DNA from: Acidobacteriota bacterium
Lineage (GTDB): Bacteria > Acidobacteriota > Terriglobia > Terriglobales > Acidobacteriaceae
Length of the DNA stretch: 5,385 nucleotides
Reading direction: 5' to 3'
Assembly: GCA_021851625.1 (NCBI GenBank)
Contig: JAJZCX010000129.1
Coordinates: forward strand, 1-5,385
Translations under genes and position numbers: made by a program
The notes under the pieces: model-generated
Told to the model about the DNA's origin: nothing
Seen by the model: only the letters and a program-made list of their open reading frames with translations
Database searches by the model: none
Part shown: piece after piece, positions 1 to 5,372 of the stretch
Layout: each line of letters begins with the position of its first letter
How positions within the stretch are numbered: the first letter of the stretch is position 1

Positions 1-26
1 CTTGTTATCTCAGATCAGGTTTTTTC

Positions 27-1211
27 CTAGAACATGAATCCGGCTTCCACCAAGCCGCGCACCTGATTGGTGTTTGTTCCGGTGGAACCGAAGACATCGC
101 CCGCAGTCGTGTTGGTGGCACCGACCACGGAAAAGTCGGCACGGGCAAAGAACGCGGACTTGATGTAAGTCGGCGTCACCGTGAACGAAAACGCCTTACT
201 ACCCGGCCCGTACATTAGATTGGCTGAGCCGTCCGTCGCACTTCCCGTACTGCCGATGTACTCCGCACGTGCTGCCAGCGTAAATACTGGAGAAACCGTA
301 TAGGTTCCCAACACCGCCCCACCCAAGGTGGAGGTGGACTTGGCCACGCCGATTGTCGTGGTCTGCGGCACATGGGTGAACTGCAAATAAGGCTGCAAAA
401 TATACTTCTTTCCTGTGCGCGTGTAGATCAAGTCATAGATCGAACTATTGTTTTGCAAGGTTGGCGTAACAATCGTCGACCTGGTATTTGTGTTATAGCT
501 ACCCCCGGCGACAAATTCATAGGCATTAGCTGCATTTTGCGTATAAGTCAACATGCCAGTGAGCCAGTTATATTTATTGGAATAGAACCCATCATTCCAG
601 GCCAGCGAACTACTCAACTTCCCCTTGGCATAGTTCACCTGCAAGCCGCGATTGACTGCATTCTCCTGATTCCAGAGCAAACCACGTTCGATATTGAAGT
701 TTTCAAACGTAAAGGTATACTCCGCTCCGATCAAAGTCGGCAGCTTGCCAGCTTCATAGGAGAAACTTCCCTTGGGCGCGAGCTTGATGTAGCCCTGAGG
801 AAAGGCTCCGTAAAAATCACTGACTGTGTCGCGCGTGGTAAAGAACGGCGAACCCAGCGCAGGCAGGTTGTATGCGCCGCCCTGCAGATAGAACTGCACC
901 AAGCCGGTGGTCTTCTGCACAAAGACTTGCGCGTTGCTGATGTCGGCATTCTTGGTGTGGTCGCTGGTCTTGTTGCTCTGTGCATAAGCAAAGCCGCTCA
1001 GGATGCCCGTGACTTGCAGCTTGCCAAACGGACCGGCATCAATGGTTGCGGGCGATGCAGTGCTCAGCGGACCGGACATGGACGGCATCGACAGCGGTGC
1101 CGGTGGCGCGGGGGCCGCTGGGGCTGGCGCGGCGGCTGTCTGCGCCAGCAATGCCGGAGCAGCGAGTAAGGATGCGAGCAAAATCGAGCGCTGAATTAAT
1201 TGTGTATGCAA
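27..1211 (-). CDS. Outer-membrane beta-barrel porin, BBP2/OmpL-like
   Basis: Probable outer-membrane diffusion channel of 394 residues; the substrate is unknown. Residues 1-24 form a Sec signal peptide (charged start, hydrophobic ILLASLLAAPALLA, likely cleavage near Ala23). An Ala/Pro-rich leader follows at about 25-58, then alternating amphipathic strands from about residue 63 to the end. The block GKLPTLIGAE (155-164), then NFNIERGLLW (171-180) and a rGLQVNY strand with NDGFY (206-210), is typical of the putative beta-barrel porin-2 family (Pfam bbp2, recognised from memory). The last residue is Phe394, the usual recognition signal for barrel assembly by BamA. The start is TTG at 1209-1211, chosen because a strong GGGAGGA ribosome site lies 5 bases upstream and the signal peptide begins directly after it. 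The stop is TAG at 27-29. It is transcribed away from the Amt-like gene across a 394-base spacer. A phosphate- or sugar-type porin cannot be excluded. Confidence 0.85.
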   Translation of the reverse strand: MHTQLIQRSILLASLLAAPALLAQTAAAPAPAAPAPPAPLSMPSMSGPLSTASPATIDAGPFGKLQVTGILSGFAYAQSNKTSDHTKNADISNAQVFVQKTTGLVQFYLQGGAYNLPALGSPFFTTRDTVSDFYGAFPQGYIKLAPKGSFSYEAGKLPTLIGAEYTFTFENFNIERGLLWNQENAVNRGLQVNYAKGKLSSSLAWNDGFYSNKYNWLTGMLTYTQNAANAYEFVAGGSYNTNTRSTIVTPTLQNNSSIYDLIYTRTGKKYILQPYLQFTHVPQTTTIGVAKSTSTLGGAVLGTYTVSPVFTLAARAEYIGSTGSATDGSANLMYGPGSKAFSFTVTPTYIKSAFFARADFSVVGATNTTAGDVFGSTGTNTNQVRGLVEAGFMF

Positions 1212-1216
1212 TGGTT

Positions 1217-1222
1217 CCTCCC
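1217..1222 (-). promoter_or_regulatory. Strong Shine-Dalgarno for a TTG-initiated porin
   Basis: The minus strand reads GGGAGG, then AACCA, then TTG. The near-perfect anti-16S match five bases before TTG fixes the porin start at 1209-1211. No ATG or GTG lies nearby in that frame that would give a complete signal peptide. Confidence 0.7.
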
Positions 1223-1308
1223 AAGTTTCTCGGTTGCCAGTTTTTCAAATAAATTACGGTTGCTCTAAGTCACACTTAAACGAATCCATACGACGAAGTA
1301 ACCCCAGC

Positions 1309-1332
1309 GTACGGGCGAATGCTTCGCAGTAC
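1309..1332. repeat. Short imperfect hairpin, GTAC and GCGAA/TTCGC arms
   Basis: GTAC (1309-1312), GG, GCGAA (1315-1319), loop TGC, TTCGC (1323-1327), A, GTAC (1329-1332). This gives a 9-bp imperfect stem about 100 bases upstream of the porin start. It has no adjacent T-run, so it is not a standard terminator. Its core CGAATGCTTCGC (1316-1327) is the exact reverse complement of 5352-5363 in the terminator at the right end. The role is unknown. Confidence 0.35.
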
Positions 1333-1400
1333 CAATCAATAATTTTTATGGCGGGAATTGTTTTTCATGTTCCCAAACCATGACTGCCAGCCTGCACGTA

Positions 1401-1459
1401 CTTTGTGCGGGAAATACAGGGATTCTTCTAGATTTCCCATAAGACCCGCACAAGCAAAG
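1401..1459. repeat. Two-register inverted repeat (9-bp outer, 7-bp inner)
   Basis: The outer arms TTGTGCGGG (1403-1411) and CCCGCACAA (1445-1453) are perfectly complementary. The inner arms GGGAAAT (1409-1415) and ATTTCCC (1432-1438) are also perfect. GGG at 1409-1411 belongs to both, so it can pair with either of two CCC blocks, giving two alternative stems. CTTTG (1401-1405) and CAAAG (1455-1459) add a weak flanking pair. No T-run follows on either strand, so it does not look like an intrinsic terminator. Possible roles are a leader RNA structure for the Amt-like gene, an operator, or a decayed interspersed repeat. The pairing is seen directly; the role is not. Confidence 0.55.
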
Positions 1460-1502
1460 CACCCGACATACGGATTTTTGATAGCGGCGATTAAAACTTT
1501 TC

Positions 1503-1529
1503 ATAGGAAATCCTCGTTGCAAATCCTAT
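1503..1529. promoter_or_regulatory. Candidate operator dyad ATAGGA-N15-TCCTAT
   Basis: ATAGGA (1503-1508) and TCCTAT (1524-1529) are inverted, with centres 21 bases apart, about two helical turns. This spacing would suit a dimeric regulator. It lies about 77 bases before the Amt start codon and overlaps two AAATCCT direct repeats. No regulator is encoded in the window, so the assignment is weak. Confidence 0.25.
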
Positions 1530-1554
1530 CTCGATCGAAGGTCATGTTCTATGC

Positions 1555-1569
1555 TTATAGCGACTATAA
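1555..1569. promoter_or_regulatory. Candidate operator palindrome TTATAG-CGA-CTATAA
   Basis: This is a perfect 6-bp dyad with a 3-base centre, ending 36 bases before the Amt-like start codon. Its right arm contains TATAAA (1565-1570), a plausible -10 element whose transcript would start near 1577. A bound protein could therefore block or control that promoter. No good -35 box stands at the expected distance, so an activator-dependent promoter or chance are both possible. Confidence 0.35.
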
Positions 1570-1605
1570 AAAATCCTGCAACGCAACCCAGAAAAGGTAC
1601 CCTTC

Positions 1606-2916
1606 ATGTTTGAGCGCGCTGCTACATTTTCGGAATCTCTCTTCGTCATCTGCTTGTTGTGCATCCTGCTCATCCCATTTGCGTGGATGGGGCTGGCGAT
1701 GATGCAGACCGGATTGAATCGCGCCCGTGGCGCGGCCCACGCTGCTCTTTCGGCACTGTTGGCCGCAACGGTGGCCTTGCTGGCATACGCGCTCTTCGGC
1801 TTCGCCGTGCAAGGGATTCCCAGGAGTGCGGCTCCCGCTTGGCATAGCGCAGGCAAGGCATGGAGCTTGGTCGGGGCTGGCCCACTGTTCATGCACGGCT
1901 TCGTGCTGAGCGCTTTGCCCGCATCGCTGACGTTTCTCTTCTTGCTCTTTTCGGTTGCGCTGGCGGCCATTCCCGCCACATCCACCGGTGCAGAGCGCTG
2001 GCGGCTTGTGCCCATGGCGATCTCCACGGCATTCTTTGCCGCTGTAATTTTTCCCCTGTTCAGTCATTGGGTTTGGGGAGGGTGGCTGGGGCAATTGGGC
2101 GTAAACGCTGCGCTGGGCGCGGGCACACTCGACCCCGGCGGTTCCGGCTGCATTCAAGCATCTGCGGGCGTAGCCGCGCTGTCCATCGCCTGCATTCTTG
2201 GTCCGCGTCTGCATAAATTTGCATCCGACGGCATCCCCAACGCCACGCCGGGCCACGATGCGCCCGCGGTGCTGTTGGGCTGCGTGCTGGCCTGGATCGG
2301 CTGGATGGGCATCAACATCGCTGGAGCCATTCTGTTTGCCGGGGCGCAGTTTGCGCAGTTGCCCGCCGTAGCCGTGAACACAACGCTCTGTGCTGCGGCT
2401 GCCTTCCAATCGGTTCTGTGGATCACACGCGTGCGCTTTGGTCGGCCTGATGCCTCGCTCAGCGCAAATGGTTGCATCGGCGGTTTGGCTGCCAGCAGCG
2501 CTACCGCTCTGTTTCTGTCGCCATTGGAGGCCATCGTCGTGGGACTCATCGCGGGCGCGCTTGTGCTGCTTTCCATTGACTGGATTGAAAGCAAGCTGCA
2601 CATCGACGATCCAGCAGCGGCCATCTCCGTGCATGGCGTGGGCGGCCTTGTGGGATTGCTGGTCGCAGGCTTGGTTGCGCGTCCGTTGCACGCTACCGCA
2701 GTCGCGCATGGACAGTTCCTCGCGCAATTGCTGGCCGTGGCCGCGCTGCTTGGCTTGATTTTTCCGCTGGCTCTGGGATGGAATTGGCTGCTGCATCGCG
2801 TGCTGCCGCAGCGCGTGCCAACGGAAGGCGAGCGCCACGGCATCGATTTGTACGAGCTTGGCTCTGGCGCGTATCCAGAATTCGTCACGCACCACGAAGA
2901 CTTCACGCAGCACTAG
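1606..2916 (+). CDS. amt: Ammonium transporter-like protein (Amt/MEP/Rh), atypical pore
   Basis: Inner-membrane protein of 436 residues with about 11 hydrophobic helices, matching the usual Amt size and topology. Family landmarks are AER (129-131), SHWVWGG (153-159, with Trp157 matching E. coli AmtB Trp148), DPGGSG (176-181, with the conserved Asp), GWMGINIAG (232-240), DDPAAAISVHGVGG (334-347) and a typical cytoplasmic tail, VPTEGERHGIDLYELGSGAY (404-423). The second pore histidine is present (His343). The first, His168 in AmtB, is replaced by Gln184 (codon CAA at 2155-2157). Ile236 sits where AmtB has gate residue Phe215, and Gly240 where it has Ser219. Membership of the family is clear, but classical ammonium transport is not assured. 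GAAAAGG (1591-1597) lies 8 bases before the ATG. No glnK/PII gene is adjacent. It could be an altered channel, a sensor, or a carrier of another small solute. Confidence 0.85.
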   Translation: MFERAATFSESLFVICLLCILLIPFAWMGLAMMQTGLNRARGAAHAALSALLAATVALLAYALFGFAVQGIPRSAAPAWHSAGKAWSLVGAGPLFMHGFVLSALPASLTFLFLLFSVALAAIPATSTGAERWRLVPMAISTAFFAAVIFPLFSHWVWGGWLGQLGVNAALGAGTLDPGGSGCIQASAGVAALSIACILGPRLHKFASDGIPNATPGHDAPAVLLGCVLAWIGWMGINIAGAILFAGAQFAQLPAVAVNTTLCAAAAFQSVLWITRVRFGRPDASLSANGCIGGLAASSATALFLSPLEAIVVGLIAGALVLLSIDWIESKLHIDDPAAAISVHGVGGLVGLLVAGLVARPLHATAVAHGQFLAQLLAVAALLGLIFPLALGWNWLLHRVLPQRVPTEGERHGIDLYELGSGAYPEFVTHHEDFTQH

Positions 2917-2942
2917 GAGCGACCGCGCTAGTTTGCGCTGCG
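2906..2942. terminator. Possible bidirectional hairpin spanning both stop codons
   Basis: CGCAGCACTAG (2906-2916) pairs with CTAGT (2928-2932) and GCTGCG (2937-2942), leaving a 4-base bulge and an 11-base loop. The stem includes the TAG stops of both convergent genes. It lacks a T-run on either side, so it is a weak intrinsic-terminator candidate. It may only damp read-through. Confidence 0.3.
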
Positions 2943-3275
2943 CACCATTTCCGAGAGCGCAATCACCACGCCGCCAGCCACGATCAAAGCTCCGCCAAAC
3001 AACACCGCGGCGCTCGGCTTCTGGCCAAAGCCGATCCATGCAATCAACTGCGCGATGACAAAGAAGAAGACGACATACAGCCCTAACAGACTGCCAAAGT
3101 TCCACGGCGGCGCATTCACAAACCAACCGTAGGCAAAGAGCACGCATCCACCCGCGAGGAACAATACGACGCGCGCAACCGCGCCGGAGCGCAGCCCCTG
3201 ACGGATGATCGCATCCCCGCCCGCTTCTAAAATCGCCGCAAAAATCAAAATTGCAATTGCACTGCCACGACTCAC
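2928..3275 (-). CDS. Four-helix SMR/DMT-superfamily-like membrane protein
   Basis: A 115-residue, very hydrophobic protein with four predicted helices at about 5-27, 33-53, 62-82 and 88-108. Size and pattern fit the small multidrug resistance fold. Glu17 in helix 1, in AAILEAGGDAIIRQGL, is placed like Glu14 of EmrE, the proton/substrate residue. GFGQKPSAAVLFGG (82-95) followed by IVAGGVVI resembles the loop and helix 4 of EmrE (FGQRLDLPAIIG...). The EmrE helix-3 tryptophan (Trp63) is not clearly matched; Phe70 is nearest. The start is GTG at 3273-3275, with AGGGG 7 bases upstream; the stop is TAG at 2928-2930. It follows the kinase gene by 84 bases on the same strand and may share its transcript. 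The substrate is unknown. It may be a homodimeric exporter or one half of a paired transporter, but no partner SMR gene is visible. Confidence 0.7.
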   Translation of the reverse strand: MSRGSAIAILIFAAILEAGGDAIIRQGLRSGAVARVVLFLAGGCVLFAYGWFVNAPPWNFGSLLGLYVVFFFVIAQLIAWIGFGQKPSAAVLFGGALIVAGGVVIALSEMVRSAN

Positions 3276-3359
3276 TTTTTATCCCCTTGTTTGGATTGCT
3301 TGCGGAACGAAGACGATCCTTTGCCTCCACAACATTTTCAGCATAGTTTCTGTCTGGAT

Positions 3360-4331
3360 TTATTTTCCGTGCCGCAGGACGTAAAACAGCAGTCCAAAGA
3401 CCAGCACGGGAATTGCGGCCAGCATCAGATAAAACAGCACCTGCCCATACCAAGGTGAGCGCTGATGCTTCCAGTTGGTCAACTCTTCGCGATCGGCAAC
3501 GCGCACTTGATCCTGATGATTCAAATCCCAAATGAACGCAGCCGCATCCCGATAGCGATCCTTGGGGTCGCGCTCCAATGCGCGATAGAGTATCTCCTGC
3601 AACTGCGGCGAAATGGATGGATCGATCTCGCGCGGGGGTACAGGATTGTTGATAAGGCGACTGTTCATAATGGCGAAGGCATTCGGTCCGCGAAAAGGAA
3701 CAGTGCCGGTGAGCATCTCGTAGAGCATGACGCCAAGCGAGTACACATCGCTGCGCCCGTCGCCGCGCTTGTTCTTGACCTGCTCCGGCGAAATGTAGTC
3801 TGGCGTGCCCATAACCTGTGAGAGCTTGCCAAAGGTCAGCCGCTTGGCACCCTCCAAGCTGGCGATGCCAAAGTCGATCAGCTTGATGCGATCCTCGGCG
3901 TCCACCATGATGTTCTCCGGCTTCAGGTCGCGGTGCACTACGCCGTTGGCGTGGATGTATTCGAGCGCATCGGCAATGCGTAACGTCAGCAGTACGGCGC
4001 GGTGCTGCGGCATGGCTCCCGTATCGCGCACAATCTTGCGCAGCAACGTTCCCTCCACCCACTCCATCACCATGTAGATTTGGCTGGCGTTTTCGTTCGG
4101 GTACACCTTCATCACGCCGGGGTGGTCGAGCTTTAGTCCAATCTCGGCCTCGCGTTGGAAGCGATCGAAGAAGACCGGATCGCACTCCATCTCCGGGTGC
4201 GGAATCTTGAGCGCAACCACGGTGTCTGTACGCAAATCCGTTGCGCGAAAGATGGAGGCCATGCCGCTGCGGGCAACGAGCGACTCGATGCGAAAATGGT
4301 CGAGCTTGTCGCCGGAGTGGAGCGCCGTCAT
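3360..4331 (-). CDS. Membrane-anchored Hanks-type Ser/Thr protein kinase
   Basis: A 323-residue eukaryotic-like kinase that would phosphorylate Ser/Thr of cellular proteins using ATP. The catalytic domain spans about 12-271: VALK with Lys42, FQREAE with Glu61 (helix C), HRDLKPEN with catalytic Asp135, Lys137 and Asn140, DFG at 153-155, MGTPDYISPEQ (174-184) and SDVYSLG (194-200). The activation loop offers Thr166, Ser171 and Thr176 as possible autophosphorylation sites. The glycine loop is degenerate: GxGxxG reads A20-R-S22-G-M-A25. One transmembrane helix follows at about 298-319 and ends in RHGK. The kinase is therefore cytosolic and tail-anchored, without the PASTA or other sensor domain of PknB/PrkC. 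The start is ATG with AGAGGA 4 bases upstream; the stop is TAA at 3360-3362. It lies 128 bases downstream of the PP2C phosphatase gene on the same strand, a typical antagonistic pair. Substrates are unknown. Confidence 0.92.
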   Translation of the reverse strand: MTALHSGDKLDHFRIESLVARSGMASIFRATDLRTDTVVALKIPHPEMECDPVFFDRFQREAEIGLKLDHPGVMKVYPNENASQIYMVMEWVEGTLLRKIVRDTGAMPQHRAVLLTLRIADALEYIHANGVVHRDLKPENIMVDAEDRIKLIDFGIASLEGAKRLTFGKLSQVMGTPDYISPEQVKNKRGDGRSDVYSLGVMLYEMLTGTVPFRGPNAFAIMNSRLINNPVPPREIDPSISPQLQEILYRALERDPKDRYRDAAAFIWDLNHQDQVRVADREELTNWKHQRSPWYGQVLFYLMLAAIPVLVFGLLFYVLRHGK

Positions 4332-4459
4332 GCTGTCCTCTGTAACTCCAGTTTCGCACGCGCATGGATCGGGAGTGGTGCGTTCTACCCATGCCTAGAA
4401 TTCTGGCTGATCCTGCATAAGAAAAATCTTGGAAGTTGATAAGGAAGTCGTAAAGATTG

Positions 4460-5260
4460 TCAGCGAATTTTATAGTGCCTGCCGCGAAACATGCCCACGC
4501 GCTCCACGCTGCGCACCTGCACCAACTGCACGCTGATGTTGTCGCTGCCATCGCGTTCGCGCGCCAGGGCGACCAGCTTTTGCGTAGCATCGGCCAGATC
4601 GCTGCCGTCGCCAACAACTCCGGCCATGTCCACACCGCTGACGGAGTGGTGCATTCCATCCGAGCAGAGCAGCAGCACATCCCCGGCAAAGATTTGCAGC
4701 TCGCTCACCTCAACCTGCACAAACATTTGGCTGCCCACGGCGCGGCTCAACACATGCGAAGCGGTCTGCGGTGCGGCCTCGTTGCCCGCAACCATGCCCA
4801 TGCGCACATACTCGCCGGCAACCGTGTGGTCGCGCGTGAGCTGCGTAGCTTTTCCTTTGCGAATCAGGTAACAGCGCGAGTCGCCCACATGCGCGATCAC
4901 CGCTTGATTGAAGCGCAGCGCGCAGGCCACCACGGTCGTCGCCATGGATTTTCCGCGTGCATCCATGCTCATCGCTTCTTCGTAAATCTTCAGATTTGCC
5001 GCCTGCACCATGCGCGGCAGAGCCGCACTGTGCGCCTCTTCGCGTGTGGAGTTGCGAAAATCTGCGCAGATGTCTTCGACGGCCAGGGCCGAGGCCACCT
5101 CGCCCCGCTCGTGTCCGCCCACGCCATCGGCCAACACAAAGAGCCAGCCGCGTCGCCGCGCTTCCTCTGGCGATTGTGGCAACACGCAGCCGAGCGCGTC
5201 CTCATTGTGATCCCGCACCCGACCGGGATCCGTAAGCTGCGCGTGTGCGACATCCAACAT
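4460..5260 (-). CDS. PP2C-family (PPM) Ser/Thr protein phosphatase
   Basis: A metal-dependent phosphatase of 266 residues with no membrane helix, so probably cytosolic. It likely removes phosphate from proteins modified by the neighbouring kinase. PPM motifs appear in order: TDPGRVRDHNED (10-21), LADGVGGHERGEVAS (43-57, metal Asp45), SMATT (105-109, usually MGTT), AHVGDSRCYLIRKG (123-136), LTRDHT (141-146), LSRAVG (171-176), LCSDGM (198-203, metal Asp201) and GSDNISVQLV (238-247, metal Asp240). All the metal-binding Asp residues are kept. I start at ATG 5258-5260, with AAGGAA 10 bases upstream. The open frame runs on to a TTG at 5321-5323, but that codon lies in the tail of a terminator and the extra 21 residues match no PPM motif. 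The stop is TGA at 4460-4462. The organisation resembles PstP/PknB and PrpC/PrkC pairs. Confidence 0.92.
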   Translation of the reverse strand: MLDVAHAQLTDPGRVRDHNEDALGCVLPQSPEEARRRGWLFVLADGVGGHERGEVASALAVEDICADFRNSTREEAHSAALPRMVQAANLKIYEEAMSMDARGKSMATTVVACALRFNQAVIAHVGDSRCYLIRKGKATQLTRDHTVAGEYVRMGMVAGNEAAPQTASHVLSRAVGSQMFVQVEVSELQIFAGDVLLLCSDGMHHSVSGVDMAGVVGDGSDLADATQKLVALARERDGSDNISVQLVQVRSVERVGMFRGRHYKIR

Positions 5261-5320
5261 GGATTGGCAATTCCTTATTTTGGAAAAATTCTCCGGCCAC
5301 TGTACCGCAGCCGGATGCAA

Positions 5321-5372
5321 CAAAACTGGGAACCCATCGGCTTCGCACGTGGCGAAGCATTCGGGTTCCCAG
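5321..5372 (-). terminator. Rho-independent terminator of a gene beyond the right edge
   Basis: The outer arms CTGGGAACCC (5326-5335) and GGGTTCCCAG (5363-5372) are a perfect 10-bp inverted repeat. Inside it, GCTTCGC (5340-5346) and GCGAAGC (5352-5358) form a perfect 7-bp stem around ACGTG, with 4-base internal loops between the two stems. On the minus strand the hairpin is followed by TTTTGTTG, a short U-tract. It should end a minus-strand transcript entering from the right, leaving the phosphatase its own promoter within about 5261-5320. I see no clear -35/-10 pair there. No gene is visible in 5261-5385. Confidence 0.75.

Larger units (their letters stand above)
1212..1605. other. Divergent intergenic region, porin / Amt-like gene
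   Basis: These 394 bases separate two divergently transcribed genes and should hold both promoters. I see no credible gene; a plus-strand frame running from 1358 into the Amt gene has no ribosome site and no recognisable product. The region is more AT-rich than its neighbours and carries several inverted repeats, listed separately at 1309-1332, 1401-1459, 1503-1529 and 1555-1569. The heptamer AAATCCT occurs three times in the same orientation (1508-1514, 1521-1527, 1571-1577). I could not find a convincing sigma-70 -35/-10 pair or a sigma-54 (-24 GG/-12 GC) promoter for either gene. Confidence 0.7.

Noticed and set aside
372..1169. 265-codon plus-strand frame antisense to the porin
   Set aside because: It is a mirror of a gene with a clear signal peptide, barrel pattern and ribosome site; no domain is recognisable.
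1349..1366. Possible sigma-54 promoter (TGGCGGGAATTGTTTTT) before the Amt gene
   Set aside because: The TTG half is not at the required distance from GG and no GC follows at -12; it also lies about 240 bases from the start codon.
1478..1506. TTGATA with a hexamer 17 bases downstream (TCATAG) as an Amt promoter
   Set aside because: The -10 half matches the consensus poorly, so I do not call it.
1358..1702. 114-codon plus-strand frame in the spacer overlapping the Amt start
   Set aside because: It has no ribosome site and no recognisable fold, overlaps the real gene by about 100 bases in another frame, and crosses the inverted repeats.
2154..2906. 250-codon minus-strand frame antisense to the Amt gene
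   Set aside because: Its Ser/Ala/Pro/Arg-rich shadow composition and the strong Amt motifs on the other strand make it spurious.
4362..4394. GCATGG/CCATGC inverted repeat between the phosphatase and kinase genes
   Set aside because: Only 6 bp with a 21-base spacer and no T-run; too weak to call a terminator or operator.
1564..4689. A 1041-codon open frame on the minus strand running through four genes
   Set aside because: It lies out of frame with the phosphatase, kinase and SMR genes and antisense to the Amt gene. The product is a low-complexity, Arg/Ala/Gln/His-rich mixture with no domain, and GC-rich coding DNA often leaves such stop-free shadows.
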